From the NCBI GenBank assembly GCA_964016885.1, contig OZ024759.1:5413794-5477793 (forward strand): a stretch of DNA of 64,000 nucleotides. Direction: 5' to 3'. Source of the stretch: Eledone cirrhosa (lineage: Eukaryota > Mollusca > Cephalopoda > Octopoda > Eledonidae). Below, piece by piece: positions 35,367 to 47,586 of this stretch; the stretch's first letter is position 1, and each line of letters opens with the position of its first letter. The notes below the pieces were generated by a model, which was given only the letters and a program-made list of their open reading frames with translations, had not been told where the DNA came from and made no database searches. Position numbers and translations under genes: made by a program.

Positions 35367-38300
35367 ATGGTATTAGTTTTCAGAAATAACTCCAATGTTG
35401 GTGAGAATTCATTTAAGTTCATGGTACTAGCTGTCAGAAGTAACTCCACTGTTGGTGAGAATTCATTTAAGTTCATGGTATTAGCTGTCAGAAGTAACTC
35501 CACTGTTGGTGAGAATTCATTTAAGTCATGGTATTAGCTGTCAGAAGTAACTCCACTGTTGGTGAGAATTCATTTAAGTTCATGGTACTAGCTGTCAGAA
35601 GTAACTCCAATGTTGGTGAGAATTCATTTAAGTTCATGGTATTAGCTGTCAGAAGTAACTCCACTGTTGGTGAGAATTCATTTAAGTTCATGGTATTAGC
35701 TGTCAGAAGTAACTCCACTGTTGGTGAGAATTCATTTAAGTTCATGGTATTAGCTGTCAGAAGGAACTCCACTGTTGGTGAGAATTCATTTAAGTCATGG
35801 TATTAGCTGTCAGAAGTAACTCCAATGTTGGTGAGAATTCATTTAAGTTCATGGTATTAGCTGTCAGAAGTAACTCCACTGTTGGTGAGAATACATTTAA
35901 GTTCATGGTACTAGTTGTCAGAAGTAACTCCACTGTTGGTGAGAATTCATTTAAGTTCATGGTATTAGTTGTCAGAAGTAACTCCACTGTTGGTGAGAAT
36001 TCATTTAAGTCATGGTATTAGTTGTCAGAAGTAACTCCAATGTTGGTGAGAATTCATTTAAGTTCATGGTACTAGCTGTCAGAAGTAACTCCACTGTTGG
36101 TGAGAATTCATTTAAGTTCATGGTATTAGCTGTCAGAAGTAACTCCACTGTTTGGTGAGAATTCATTTAAGTCATGGTATTAGCTGTCAGAAGTAACTCC
36201 ATTGTTGGTGAGAATTCATTTAAGTCATGGTACTAGCTGTCAGAAGTAACTCCACTGTTGGTGAGAATTCATTTAAGTTCATGGTATTAGATGTCAGAAG
36301 TAACTCCACTGTTGGTGAGAATTCATTTAAGTTCATGGTATTAGCTGTCAGAAGTAACTCCACTGTTGGTGAGAATTCATTTAAGTTCATGGTACAAGCT
36401 GTCAGAAGTAACTCCAATGTTGGTGAGAATTCATTTAAGTTCATGGTATTAGCTGTCAGAAGTAACTCCACTGTTGGTGAGAATTCATTTAAGTCATGGT
36501 ATTAGCTGTCAGAAGTAACTCCACTGTTGGTGAGAATTCATTTAAGTTCATGGTACTAGCTGTCAGAAGTAACTCCACTGTTGGTGAGAATTCATTTAAG
36601 TTCATGGTATTAGTTTGTCAGAAGTAACTCCACTGTTGGTGAGAATTCATTTAAGTCATGGTATTAGTTTTCAGAAGTAACTCCAATGTTGGTGAGAATT
36701 CATTTAAGTTCATGGTACTAGCTGTCAGAAGTAACTCCACTGTTGGTGAGAATTCATTTAAGTTCATGGTATTAGCTGTCAGAAGTAACTCCACTGTTGG
36801 TGAGAATTCATTTAAGTCATGGTATTAGCTGTCAGAAGCAACTCCAATGTTGGTGAGAATTCATTTAAGTCATGGTACTAGCTGTCAGAAGTAACTCCAA
36901 TGTTGGTGAGAATTCATTTAAGTTCATGGTATTAGCTGTCAGAAGTAACTCCACTGTTGGTGAGAATTCATTTAAGTTCATGGTATTAGCTGTCAGAAGT
37001 AACTCCACTGTTGGTGAGAATTCATTTAAGTCATGGTATTAGCTGTCAGAAGTAACTCCAATGTTGGTGAGAATTCATTTAAGTTCATGGTATTAGCTGT
37101 CAGAAGTCACTCCACTGTTGGTGAGAATTCATTTAAGTTCATGGTACTAGCTGTCAGAAGTAACCCCAATGTTGGTGAGAATTCATTTAAGTTCATGGTA
37201 TTAGCTGTCAGAAGTCACTCCAATGTTGGTGAGAATTCATTTAAGTTCATGGTATTAGCTGTCAGAAGTAACTCCACTGTTGGTGAGAATTCATTTAAGT
37301 TCATGGTATTAGCTGTCAGAAGTAACTCCACTGTTGGTGAGAATTCATTTAAGTTCATGGTACTAGCTGTCAGAAGTAACTCCACTGTTGGTGAGAATTC
37401 ATTTAAGTTCATGGTATTAGCTGTCAGAAGTAACTCCACTGTTGGTGAGAATTCATTTAAGTTCATGGTATTAGTTGTCAGAAGTAACTCCAATGTTGGT
37501 GAGAATTCATTTAAGTTCATGGTACTAGCTGTCAGAAGTAACTACACTGTTGGTGAGAATTCATTTAAGTTCATGGTATTAGCTGTCAGAAGTAACTCCA
37601 CTGTTGGTGAGAATTCATTTAAGTTCATGGTATTAGCTGTCAGAAGTAACTCCACTGTTGGTGAGAATTCATTTAAGTCATGGTATTAGCTGTCAGAAGT
37701 AACTCCAATGTTGGTGAGAATTCATTTAAGTTCATGGTATTAGCTGTCAGAAGGAACTCTACTGTTGGTGACAATCCATTTAAGTTCATGGTATTAGATG
37801 TCAGAAGTAACTCCACTGTTGGTGAGAATTCATTTAAGTTCATGGTATTAGCTGTCAGAAGTAACTCCACTGTTGGTGAGAATTCATTTAAGTTCATGGT
37901 ACTAGCTGTCAGAAGTAACTCCAATGTTGGTGAGAATTCATTTAAGTTCATGGTATTAGCTGTCAGAAGTAACTCCACTGTTGGTGAGAATTCATTTAAG
38001 GCATGGTATTAGCTGTCAGAAGTAACTCCAATGTTGGTGAGAATTCATTTAAGTTCATGGTATTAGCTGTCAGAAGTAACTCCACTGTTGGTGAGAATTC
38101 ATTTAAGTTCATGGTATTAGCTGTCAGAAGTAACTCCACTGTTGGTGAGAATTCATTTAAGTTCATGGTACTAGCTGTCAGAAGTAACTCCACTGTTGGT
38201 GAGAATTCATTTAAGTTCATTGTATTAGCTGTCAGAAGTAACTCCACTGTTGGTGAGAATTCATTTAAGTCATGGTATTAGCTGTCAGAAGTAACTCCAA

Positions 38301-40743
38301 TGTTGGTGAGAATTCATTTAAGTCATGGTACTAGCTGTCAGAAGTAACTCCAATGTTGGTGAGAATTCATTTAAGTTCATGGTATTAGCTGTCAGAAGTA
38401 ACTCCACTGTTGGTGAGAATTCATTTAAGTTCATGGTATTAGCTGTCAGAAGTAACTCCACTGTTGGTGAGAATTCATTTAAGTCATGGTATTAGCTGTC
38501 AGAAGTAACTCCAATGTTGGTGAGAATTCATTTAAGTCATGGTATTAGCTGTCAGAAGTAACTCCAATGTTGGTCAGAATTCATTTAAGTTCATGGTATT
38601 AGCTGTCAGAAGGAACTCTACTGTTGGTGAGAATTCATTTAAGTTCATGGTATTAGCTGTCAGAAGTAACTCCACTGTTGGTGAGAATTCATTTAAGTTC
38701 ATGGTATTAGCTGTCAGAAGTAACTCCACTGTTGGTGAGAATTCATTTAAGTCATGGTATTAGCTGTCAGAAGTAACTCCAATGTTGGTGAGAATTCATT
38801 TAAGTTCATGGTATTAGCTGTCAGAAGTCACTCCACTGTTGGTGAGAATTCATTTAAGTTCATGGTACTAGCTGTCAGAAGTAACCCCAATGTTGGTGAG
38901 AATTCATTTAAGTTCATGGTATTAGCTGTCAGAAGTCACTCCAATGTTGGTGAGAATTCATTTAAGTTCATGGTATTAGCTGTCAGAAGTAACTCCACTG
39001 TTGGTGAGAATTCATTTAAGTTCATGGTATTAGCTGTCAGAAGTAACTCCACTGTTGGTGAGAATTCATTTAAGTTCATGGTACTAGCTGTCAGAAGTAA
39101 CTCCACTGTTGGTGAGAATTCATTTAAGTTCATGGTATTAGCTGTCAGAAGTAACTCCACTGTTGGTGAGAATTCATTTAAGTTCATGGTATTAGTTGTC
39201 AGAAGTAACTCCAATGTTGGTGAGAATTCATTTAAGTTCATGGTACTAGCTGTCAGAAGTAACTACACTGTTGGTGAGAATTCATTTAAGTTCATGGTAT
39301 TAGCTGTCAGAAGTAACTCCACTGTTGGTGAGAATTCATTTAAGTTCATGGTATTAGCTGTCAGAAGTAACTCCACTGTTAGTGAGAATTCATTTAAGTC
39401 ATGGTATTAGCTGTCAGAAGTAACTCCAATGTTGGTGAGAATTCATTTAAGTTCATGGTATTAGCTGTCAGAAGGAACTCTACTGTTGGTGAGAATCCAT
39501 TTAAGTTCATGGTATTAGATGTCGGAAGTAACTCCACTGTTGGTGAGAATTCATTTAAGTTCATGGTACTAGCTGTCAGAAGTAACTCCACTGTTGGTGA
39601 GAATTCATTTAAGTTCATGGTACTAGCTGTCAGAAGTAACTCCAATGTTGGTGAGAATTCATTTAAGTTCATGGTACTAGCTGTCAGAAGTAACTCCACT
39701 GTTGGTGAGAATTCATTTAAGTTCATGGTATTAGCTGTCAGAAGTAACTCCACTGTTGGTGAGAATTCATTTAAGTTCATGGTATTAGCTGTCAGAAGTA
39801 ACTCCACTGTTGGTGAGAATTCATTTAAGTTCATGGTACTAGCTGTCAGAAGCAACTCCACTGTTGGTGAGAATTCATTTAAGTTCATGGTATTAGTTTG
39901 TCAGAAGTAACTCCACTGTTGGTGAGAATTCATTTAAGTCATGGTATTAGTTTTCAGAAATAACTCCAATGTTGGTGAGAATTCATTTAAGTTCATGGTA
40001 CTAGCTGTCAGAAGTAACTCCACTGTTGGTGAGAATTCATTTAAGTTCATGGTATTAGCTGTCAGAAGTAACTCCACTGTTGGTGAGAATTCATTTAAGT
40101 CATGGTATTAGCTGTCAGAAGTAACTCCAATGTTGGTGAGAATTCATTTAACTCATGGTACTAGCTGTCAGAAGTAACTCCAATGTTGGTGAGAATTCAT
40201 TTAAGTTCATGGTATTAGTGTCAGAAGTAACTCCACTGTTGGTGAGAATTCATTTAAGTTCATGTTATTAGCTGTCAGAAGTAACTCCACTGTTGGTGAG
40301 AATTCATTTAAGTCATGGTATTAGCTGTCAGAAGTAACTCCAATGTTGGTGAGAATTCATTTAAGTTCATGGTATTAGCTGTCAGAAGTAACTCCACTGT
40401 TGGTGAGAATACATTTAAGTTCATGGTACTAGTTGTCAGAAGTAACTCCACTGTTGGTGAGAATTCATTTAAGTTCATGGTATTAGTTGTCAGAAGTAAC
40501 TCCACTGTTGGTGAGAATTCATTTAAGTCATGGTATTAGTTGTCAGAAGTAACTCCAATGTTGGTGAGAATTCATTTAAGTTCATGGTACTAGCTGTCAG
40601 AAGTAACTCCACTGTTGGTGAGAATTCATTTAAGTTCATAGTATTAGCTGTCAGAAGTAACTCCACTGTTGGTGAGAATTCATTTAAGTCATGGTATTAG
40701 CTGTCAGAAGTAACTCCATTGTTGGTGAGAATTCATTTAAGTC

Positions 40744-41508
40744 ATGGTACTAGCTGTCAGAAGTAACTCCACTGTTGGTGAGAATTCATTTAAGTTCATG
40801 GTATTAGCTGTCAGAAGTAACTCCACTGTTGGTGAGAATTCATTTAAGTTCATGGTATTAGCTGTCAGAAGTAACTCCACTGTTGGTGAGAATTCATTTA
40901 AGTTCATGGTATTAGTTGTCAGAAGTCACTCCACTGTTGGTGAGAATTCATTTAAGTTCATGGTACTAGCTGTCAGAAGTAACCCCAATGTTGGTGAGAA
41001 TTCATTTAAGTTCATGGTATTAGCTGTCAGAAGTCACTCCAATGTTGGTGAGAATTCATTTAAGTTCATGGTATTAGCTGTCAGAAGTAACTCCACTGTT
41101 GGTGAGAATTCATTTAAGTTCATGGTATTAGCTGTCAGAAGTAACTCCACTGTTGGTGAGAATTCATTTAAGTTCATGGTACTAGCTGTCAGAAGTAACT
41201 CCACTGTTGGTGAGAATTCATTTAAGTTCATGGTATTAGCTGTCAGAAGTAACTCCACTGTTGGTGAGAATTCATTTAAGTTCATGGTATTAGTTGTCAG
41301 AAGTAACTCCAATGTTGGTGAGAATTCATTTAAGTTCATGGTACTAGCTGTCAGAAGTAACTACACTGTTGGTGAGAATTCATTTAAGTTCATGGTATTA
41401 GCTGTCACAAGTAACTCCACTGTTGGTGAGAATTCATTTAAGTTCATGGTATTAGCTGTCAGAAGTAACTCCACTGTTGGTGAGAATTCATTTAAGTCAT
41501 GGTATTAG
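40744..41508. repeat. Recombinant string with hybrid monomer
   Basis: The first three monomers follow the order seen at 42844 and 48386 (TCCACT three times, then a GTTGTC monomer). The fourth starts as GTTGTCAGAAG and continues as TCACTCCACTG, which belongs to the 34127/37033/38754 string. From there on it follows that string. The monomer near 40,908-40,940 therefore looks like an exchange junction between two HOR types. Confidence 0.7.
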
Positions 41509-42044
41509 CTGTCAGAAGTAACTCCAATGTTGGTGAGAATTCATTTAAGTTCATGGTATTAGCTGTCAGAAGGAACTCTACTGTTGGTGAGAATCCATTT
41601 AAGTTCATGGTATTAGATGTCAGAAGTAACTCCACTGTTGGTGAGAATTCATTTAAGTTCATGGTATTAGCTGTCAGAAGTAACTCCACTGTTGGTGAGA
41701 ATTCATTTAAGTTCATGGTACTAGCTGTCAGAAGTAACTCCAATGTTGGTGAGAATTCATATAAGTTCATGGTATTAGCTGTCAAAAGTAACTCCACTGT
41801 TGGTGAGAATTCATTTAAGGCATGGTATTAGCTGTCAGAAGTAACTCCAATGTTGGTGAGAATTCATTTAAGTTCATGGTATTAGCTGTCAGAAGTAACT
41901 CCACTGTTGGTGAGAATTCATTTAAGTTCATGGTATTAGCTGTCAGAAGTAACTCCACTGTTGGTGAGAATTCATTTAAGTTCATGGTACTAGCTGTCAG
42001 AAGTAACTCCACTGTTGGTGAGAATTCATTTAAGTTCATGGTAT

Positions 42045-45000
42045 TAGTTTGTCAGAAGTAACTCCACTGTTGGTGAGAATTCATTTAAGTCATGGTATTA
42101 GTTTTCAGAAATAACTCCAATGTTGGTGAGAATTCATTTAAGTTCATGGTATTAGCTGTCAGAAGTCACTCCACTGTTGGTGAGAATTCATTTAAGTTCA
42201 TGGTACAAGCTGTCAGAAGTAACCCCAATGTTGGTGAGAATTCATTTAAGTTCATGGTATTAGCTGTCAGAAGTCACTCCAATGTTGGTGAGAATTCATT
42301 TAAGTTCATGGTATTAGCTGTCAGAAGTAACTCCACTGTTGGTGAGAATTCATTTAAGTTCATGGTATTAGCTGTCAGAAGGAACTCCACTGTTGGTGAG
42401 AATTCATTTAAGTCATGGTATTAGCTGTCAGAAGTAACTCCAATGTTGGTGAGAATTCATTTAAGTTCATGGTATTAGCTGTCAGAAGTAACTCCACTGT
42501 TGGTGAGAATACATTTAAGTTCATGGTACTAGTTGTCAGAAGTAACTCCACTGTTGGTGAGAATTCATTTAAGTTCATGGTGTTAGTTGTCAGCAGTAAC
42601 TCCACTGTTGGTGAGAATTCATTTAAGTCATGGTATTAGTTGTCAGAAGTAACTCCAATGTTGGTGAGAATTCATTTAAGTTCATGGTACTAGCTGTCAG
42701 AAGTAACTCCACTGTTGGTTAGAATTCATTTAAGTTCATGGTATTAGCTGTCAGAAGTAACTCCACTGTTGGTGAGAATTCATTTAAGTCATGGTATTAG
42801 CTGTCAGAAGTAACTCCATTGTTGGTGAGAATTCATTTAAGTCATGGTACTAGCTGTCAGAAGTAACTCCACTGTTGGTGAGAATTCATTTAAGTTCATG
42901 GTACTAGCTGTCAGAAGTAACTCCACTGTTGGTGAGAATTCATTTAAGTTCATGGTATTAGCTGTCAGAAGTAACTCCACTGTTGGTGAGAATTCATTTA
43001 AGTTCATGGTATTAGTTGTCAGAAGTAACTCCAATGTTGGTGAGAATTCATTTAAGTTCATGGTACTAGCTGTCAGACGTAACTACACTGTTGGTGAGAA
43101 TTCATTTAAGTTCATGGTATTAGCTGTCAGAAGTAACTCCACTGTTGGTGAGAATTCATTTAAGTTCATGGTATTAGCTGTCAGAAGTAACTCCACTGTT
43201 GGTGAGAATTCATTTAAGTCATGGTATTAGCTGTCAGAAGTAACTCCAATGTTGGTGAGAATTCATTTAAGTTCATGGTATTAGCTGTCAGAAGGAACTC
43301 TACTGTTGGTGAGAATTCATTTAAGTTCATGGTATTAGATGTCAGAAGTAACTCCACTGTTGGTGAGAATTCATTTAAGTTCATGGTATTAGCTGTCAGA
43401 AGTAACTCCACTGTTGGTGAGAATTCATTTAAGTTCATGGTTCTAGCTGTCAGAAGTAACTCCAATGTTGGTGAGAATTCATTTAAGTTCATGGTATTAG
43501 CTGTCAGAAGTAACTCCACTGTTGGTGAGAATACATTTAAGTTCATGGTACTAGCTGTCAGAAGTAACTCCACTGTTGGTGAGAATTCATTTAAGTTCAT
43601 GGTATTAGTTTGTCAGAAGTAACACCACTGTTGGTGAGAATTCATTTAAGTCATGGTATTAGTTTTCAGAAGTAACTCCAATGTTGGTGAGAATTCATTT
43701 AAGTTCATGGTACTAGCTGTCAGAAGTAACTCCACTGTTGGTGAGAATTCATTTAAGTTCATGGTATTAGCTGTCAGAAGTCACTCCAATGTTGGTGAGA
43801 ATTCATTTAAGTTCATGGTATTAGCTGTCAGAAGTAACTCCACTGTTGGTGAGAATTCATTTAAGTTCATGGTATTAGCTGTCAGAAGTAACTCCACTGT
43901 TGGTGAGAATTCATTTAAGTTCATGGTACTAGCTGTCAGAAGTAACTCCACTGTTGGTGAGAATTCATTTAAGTTCATGGTATTAGCTGTCAGAAGTAAC
44001 TCCACTGTTGGTGAGAATTCATTTAAGTTCATGGTATTAGTTGTCAGAAGTAACTCCAATGTTGGTGAGAATTCATTTAAGTTCATGGTACTAGCTGTCA
44101 GAAGTAACTACACTGTTGGTGAGAATTCATTTAAGTTCATGGTATTAGCTGTCAGAAGTAACTCCACTGTTGGTGAGAATTCATTTAAGTTCATGGTATT
44201 AGCTGTCAGAAGTAACTCCACTGTTGGTGAGAATTCATTTAAGTCATGGTATTAGCTGTCAGAAGTAACTCCAATGTTGGTGAGAATTCATTTAAGTTTA
44301 TGGTATTAGCTGTCAGAAGGAACTCTACTGTTGGTGAGAATCCATTTAAGTTCATGGTATTAGATGTCAGAAGTAACTCCACTGTTGGTGAGAATTCATT
44401 TAAGTTCATGGTATTAGCTGTCAGAAGTAACTCCACTGTTGGTGAGAATTCATTTAAGTTCATGGTACTAGCTGTCAGAAGTAACTCCAATGTTGGTGAG
44501 AATTCATTTAAGTTCATGGTATTAGCTGTCAGAAGTAACTCCACTGTTGGTGAGAATTCATTTAAGGCATGGTATTAGCTGTCAGAAGTAACTCCAATGT
44601 TGGTGAGAATTCATTTAAGTTCATGGTATTAGCTGTCAGAAGTAACTCCACTGTTGGTGAGAATTCATTTAAGTTCATGGTATTAGCTGTCAGAAGTAAC
44701 TCCACTGTTGGTGAGAATTCATTTAAGTTCATGGTACTAGCTGTCAGAAGTAACTCCACTGTTGGTGAGAATTCATTTAAGTTCATGGTATTAGTTTGTC
44801 AGAAGTAACTCCACTGTTGGTGAGAATTCATTTAAGTCATGGTATTAGTTTTCAGAAATAACTCCAATGTTGGTGAGAATTCATTTAAGTTCATGGTACT
44901 AGCTGTCAGAAGTAACTCCACTGTTGGTGAGAATTCATTTAAGTTCATGGTATTAGCTGTCAGAAGTAACTCCACTGTTGGTGAGAATTCATTTAAGTCA

Positions 45001-47586
45001 TGGTATTAGCTGTCAGAAGTAACTCCAATGTTGGTGAGAATTCATTTAATTCATGGTACTAGCTGTCAGAAGTAACTCCAATGTTGGTGAGAATTCATTT
45101 AAGTTCATGGTATTAGCTGTCAGAAGTAACTCCACTGTTGGTGAGAATTCATTTAAGTTCATGGTATTAGCTGTCAGAAGTAACTCCACTGTTGGTGAGA
45201 ATTCATTTAAGTCATGGTATTAGCTGTCAGAAGTAACTCCAATGTTGGTGAGAATTCATTTAAGTTCATGGTATTAGCTGTCGGAAGTCACTCCACTGTT
45301 GGTGAGTATTCATTTAAGTTCATGGTACTAGCTGTCAGAAGTAACCCCAATGTTGGTGAGAATTCATTTAAGTTCATGGTATTAGCTGTCAGAAGTCACT
45401 CCAATGTTGGTGAGAATTCATTTAAGTTCATGGTATTAGCTGTCAGAAGTAACTCCACTGTTGGTGAGAATTCATTTAAGTTCATGGTATTAGCTGTCAG
45501 AAGGAACTCCACTGTTGGTGAGAATTCATTTAAGTCATGGTATTAGCTGTCAGAAGTAACTCCAATGTTGGTGAGAATTCATTTAAGTTCATGGTATTAG
45601 CTGTCAGAAGTAACTCCACTGTTGGTGAGAATACATTTAAGTTCATGGTACTAGTTGTCAGAAGTAACTCCACTGTTGGTGAGAATTCATTTAAGTTCAT
45701 GGTATTAGTTGTCAGAAGTAACTCCACTGTTGGTGAGAATTCATTTAAGTCATGGTATTAATTGTCAGAAGTAACTCCAATGTTGGTGAGAATTCATTTA
45801 AGTTCATGGTACTAGCTGTCAGAAGTAACTCCACTGTTGGTGAGAATTCATTTAAGTTCATGGTATTAGCTGTCAGAAGTAACTCCACTGTTGGTGAGAA
45901 TTCATTTAAGTCATGGTATTAGCTGTCAGAAGTAACTCCATTGTTGGTGAGAATTCATTTAAGTTCATGGTATTAGCTGTCAGAAGTAACTCCACTGTTG
46001 GTGAGAATTCATTTAAGTTCATGGTTCTAGCTGTCAGAAGTAACTCCAATGTTGGTGAGAATTCATTTAAGTTCATGGTATTAGCTGTCAGAAGTAACTC
46101 CACTGTTGGTGAGAATTCATTTAAGTCATGGTATTAGCTGTCAGAAGTAACTCCAATGTTGGTGAGAATTCATTTAAGTTCATGGTATTAGCTGTCAGAA
46201 GTAACTCCACTGTTGGTGAGAATTCATTTAAGTTCATGGTATTAGCTGTCAGAAGTAACTCCACTGTTGGTGAGAATTCATTTAAGTTCATGGTACTAGC
46301 TGTCAGAAGTAACTCCACTGTTGGTGAGAATTCATTTAAGTTCATGGTATTAGTTTGTCAGAAGTAACACCACTGTTGGTGAGAATTCATTTAAGTCATG
46401 GTATTAGTTTTCAGAAGTAACTCCAATGTTGGTGAGAATTCATTTAAGTTCATGGTACTAGCTGTCAGAAGTAACTCCACTGTTGGTGAGAATTCATTTA
46501 AGTTCATGGTATTAGCTGTCAGAAGTAACTCCACTGTTGGTGAGAATTCATTTAAGTCATGGTCTTAGCTGTCAGAAGTAACTCCAATGTTGGTGAGAAT
46601 TCATTTAAGTCATGGTACTAGCTGTCAGAAGTAACTCCAATGTTGGTGAGAATTCATTTAAGTTCATGGTACTAGCTGTCAGAAGTAACTCCACTGTTGG
46701 TGAGAATTCATTTAAGTTCATGGTATTAGCTGTCAGAAGTAACTCCACTGTTGGTGAGAATTCATTTAAGTCATGGTATTAGCTGTCAGAAGTAACTCCA
46801 TTGTTGGTGAGAATTCATTTAAGTCATGGTACTAGCTGTCAGAAGTAACTCCACTGTTGGTCAGAATTCATTTAAGTTCATGGTACTAGCTGTCAGAAGT
46901 AACTCCACTGTTGGTGAGAATTCATTTAAGTTCATGGTATTAGCTGTCAGAAGTAACTCCACTGTTGGTGAGAATTCATTTAAGTTCATGGTATTAGTTG
47001 TCAGAAGTAACTCCAATGTTGGTGAGAATTCATTTAAGTTCATGGTACTAGCTGTCAGACGTAACTACACTGTTGGTGAGAATTCATTTAAGTTCATGGT
47101 ATTAGCTGTCAGAAGTAACTCCACTGTTGGTGAGAATTCATTTAAGTTAATGGTATTAGCTGTCAGAAGTAACTCCACTGTTGGTGAGAATTCATTTAAG
47201 TCATGGTATTAGCTGTCAGAAGTAACTCCAATGTTGGTGAGAATTCATTTAAGTTCATGGTATTAGCTGTCAGAAGGAACTCTACTGTTGGTGAGAATTC
47301 ATTTAAGTTCATGGTATTAGATGTCAGAAGTAACTCCACTGTTGGTGAGAATTCATTTAAGTTCATGGTATTAGCTGTCAGAAGTAACTCCACTGTTGGT
47401 GAGAATTCATTTAAGTTCATGGTTCTAGCTGTCAGAAGTAACTCCAATGTTGGTGAGAATTCATTTAAGTTCATGGTATTAGCTGTCAGAAGTAACTCCA
47501 CTGTTGGTGAGAATTCATTTAAGTCATGGTATTAGCTGTCAGAAGTAACTCCAATGTTGGTGAGAATTCATTTAAGTTCATGGTAT
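42045..47586. repeat. 5,542-bp HOR (103 monomers), copy A
   Basis: Fourteen landmarks recur exactly 5,542 bp downstream, among them 42092/47634, 42844/48386, 43221/48763, 44246/49788, 45214/50756, 45913/51455, 46826/52368 and 47203/52745. Rare variants are shared: GTCAGCAG near 42,593, AAGTTTATGG near 44,298, GAGTATTC near 45,307, TTAATTGTC near 45,760 and GGTCTTAGC near 46,564. The length equals 103 x 54 - 20. It is bounded on both sides by the TAGTTTGTC marker monomer, as expected for an in-register tandem duplication. Confidence 0.92.

Larger units (their letters stand above)
33600..42044. repeat. Right-hand HOR family, proximal part
   Basis: This region is marked by a characteristic twelve-monomer string starting at 34127, 37033 and 38754, with a variant at 40744. 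The string contains GTCACTCCACTG, AACCCCAATG, GTCACTCCAATG and later AACTACACTG. Offsets are 2,906 bp (34127/37033, 54 monomers) and 1,721 bp (37033/38754, 32 monomers). The following string, with GAATCCATTT and TTAGATGTCAG, starts at 34774, 37680, 39401 and 41499. Private marks include GACAATCC at about 37,771 and GTTAGTGAG near 39,380. AGCAACTCC is shared at 33,930 and 36,836. Confidence 0.82.

Noticed and set aside
36150..36160. CTGTTTGGTGAG insertion, GTATTAGTGTCAG deletion near 40,217 and TTAACTCATGG near 40,152 as special elements.
   Set aside because: These are single private indels or substitutions with no repeated context; ordinary mutation or residual sequencing error explains them.
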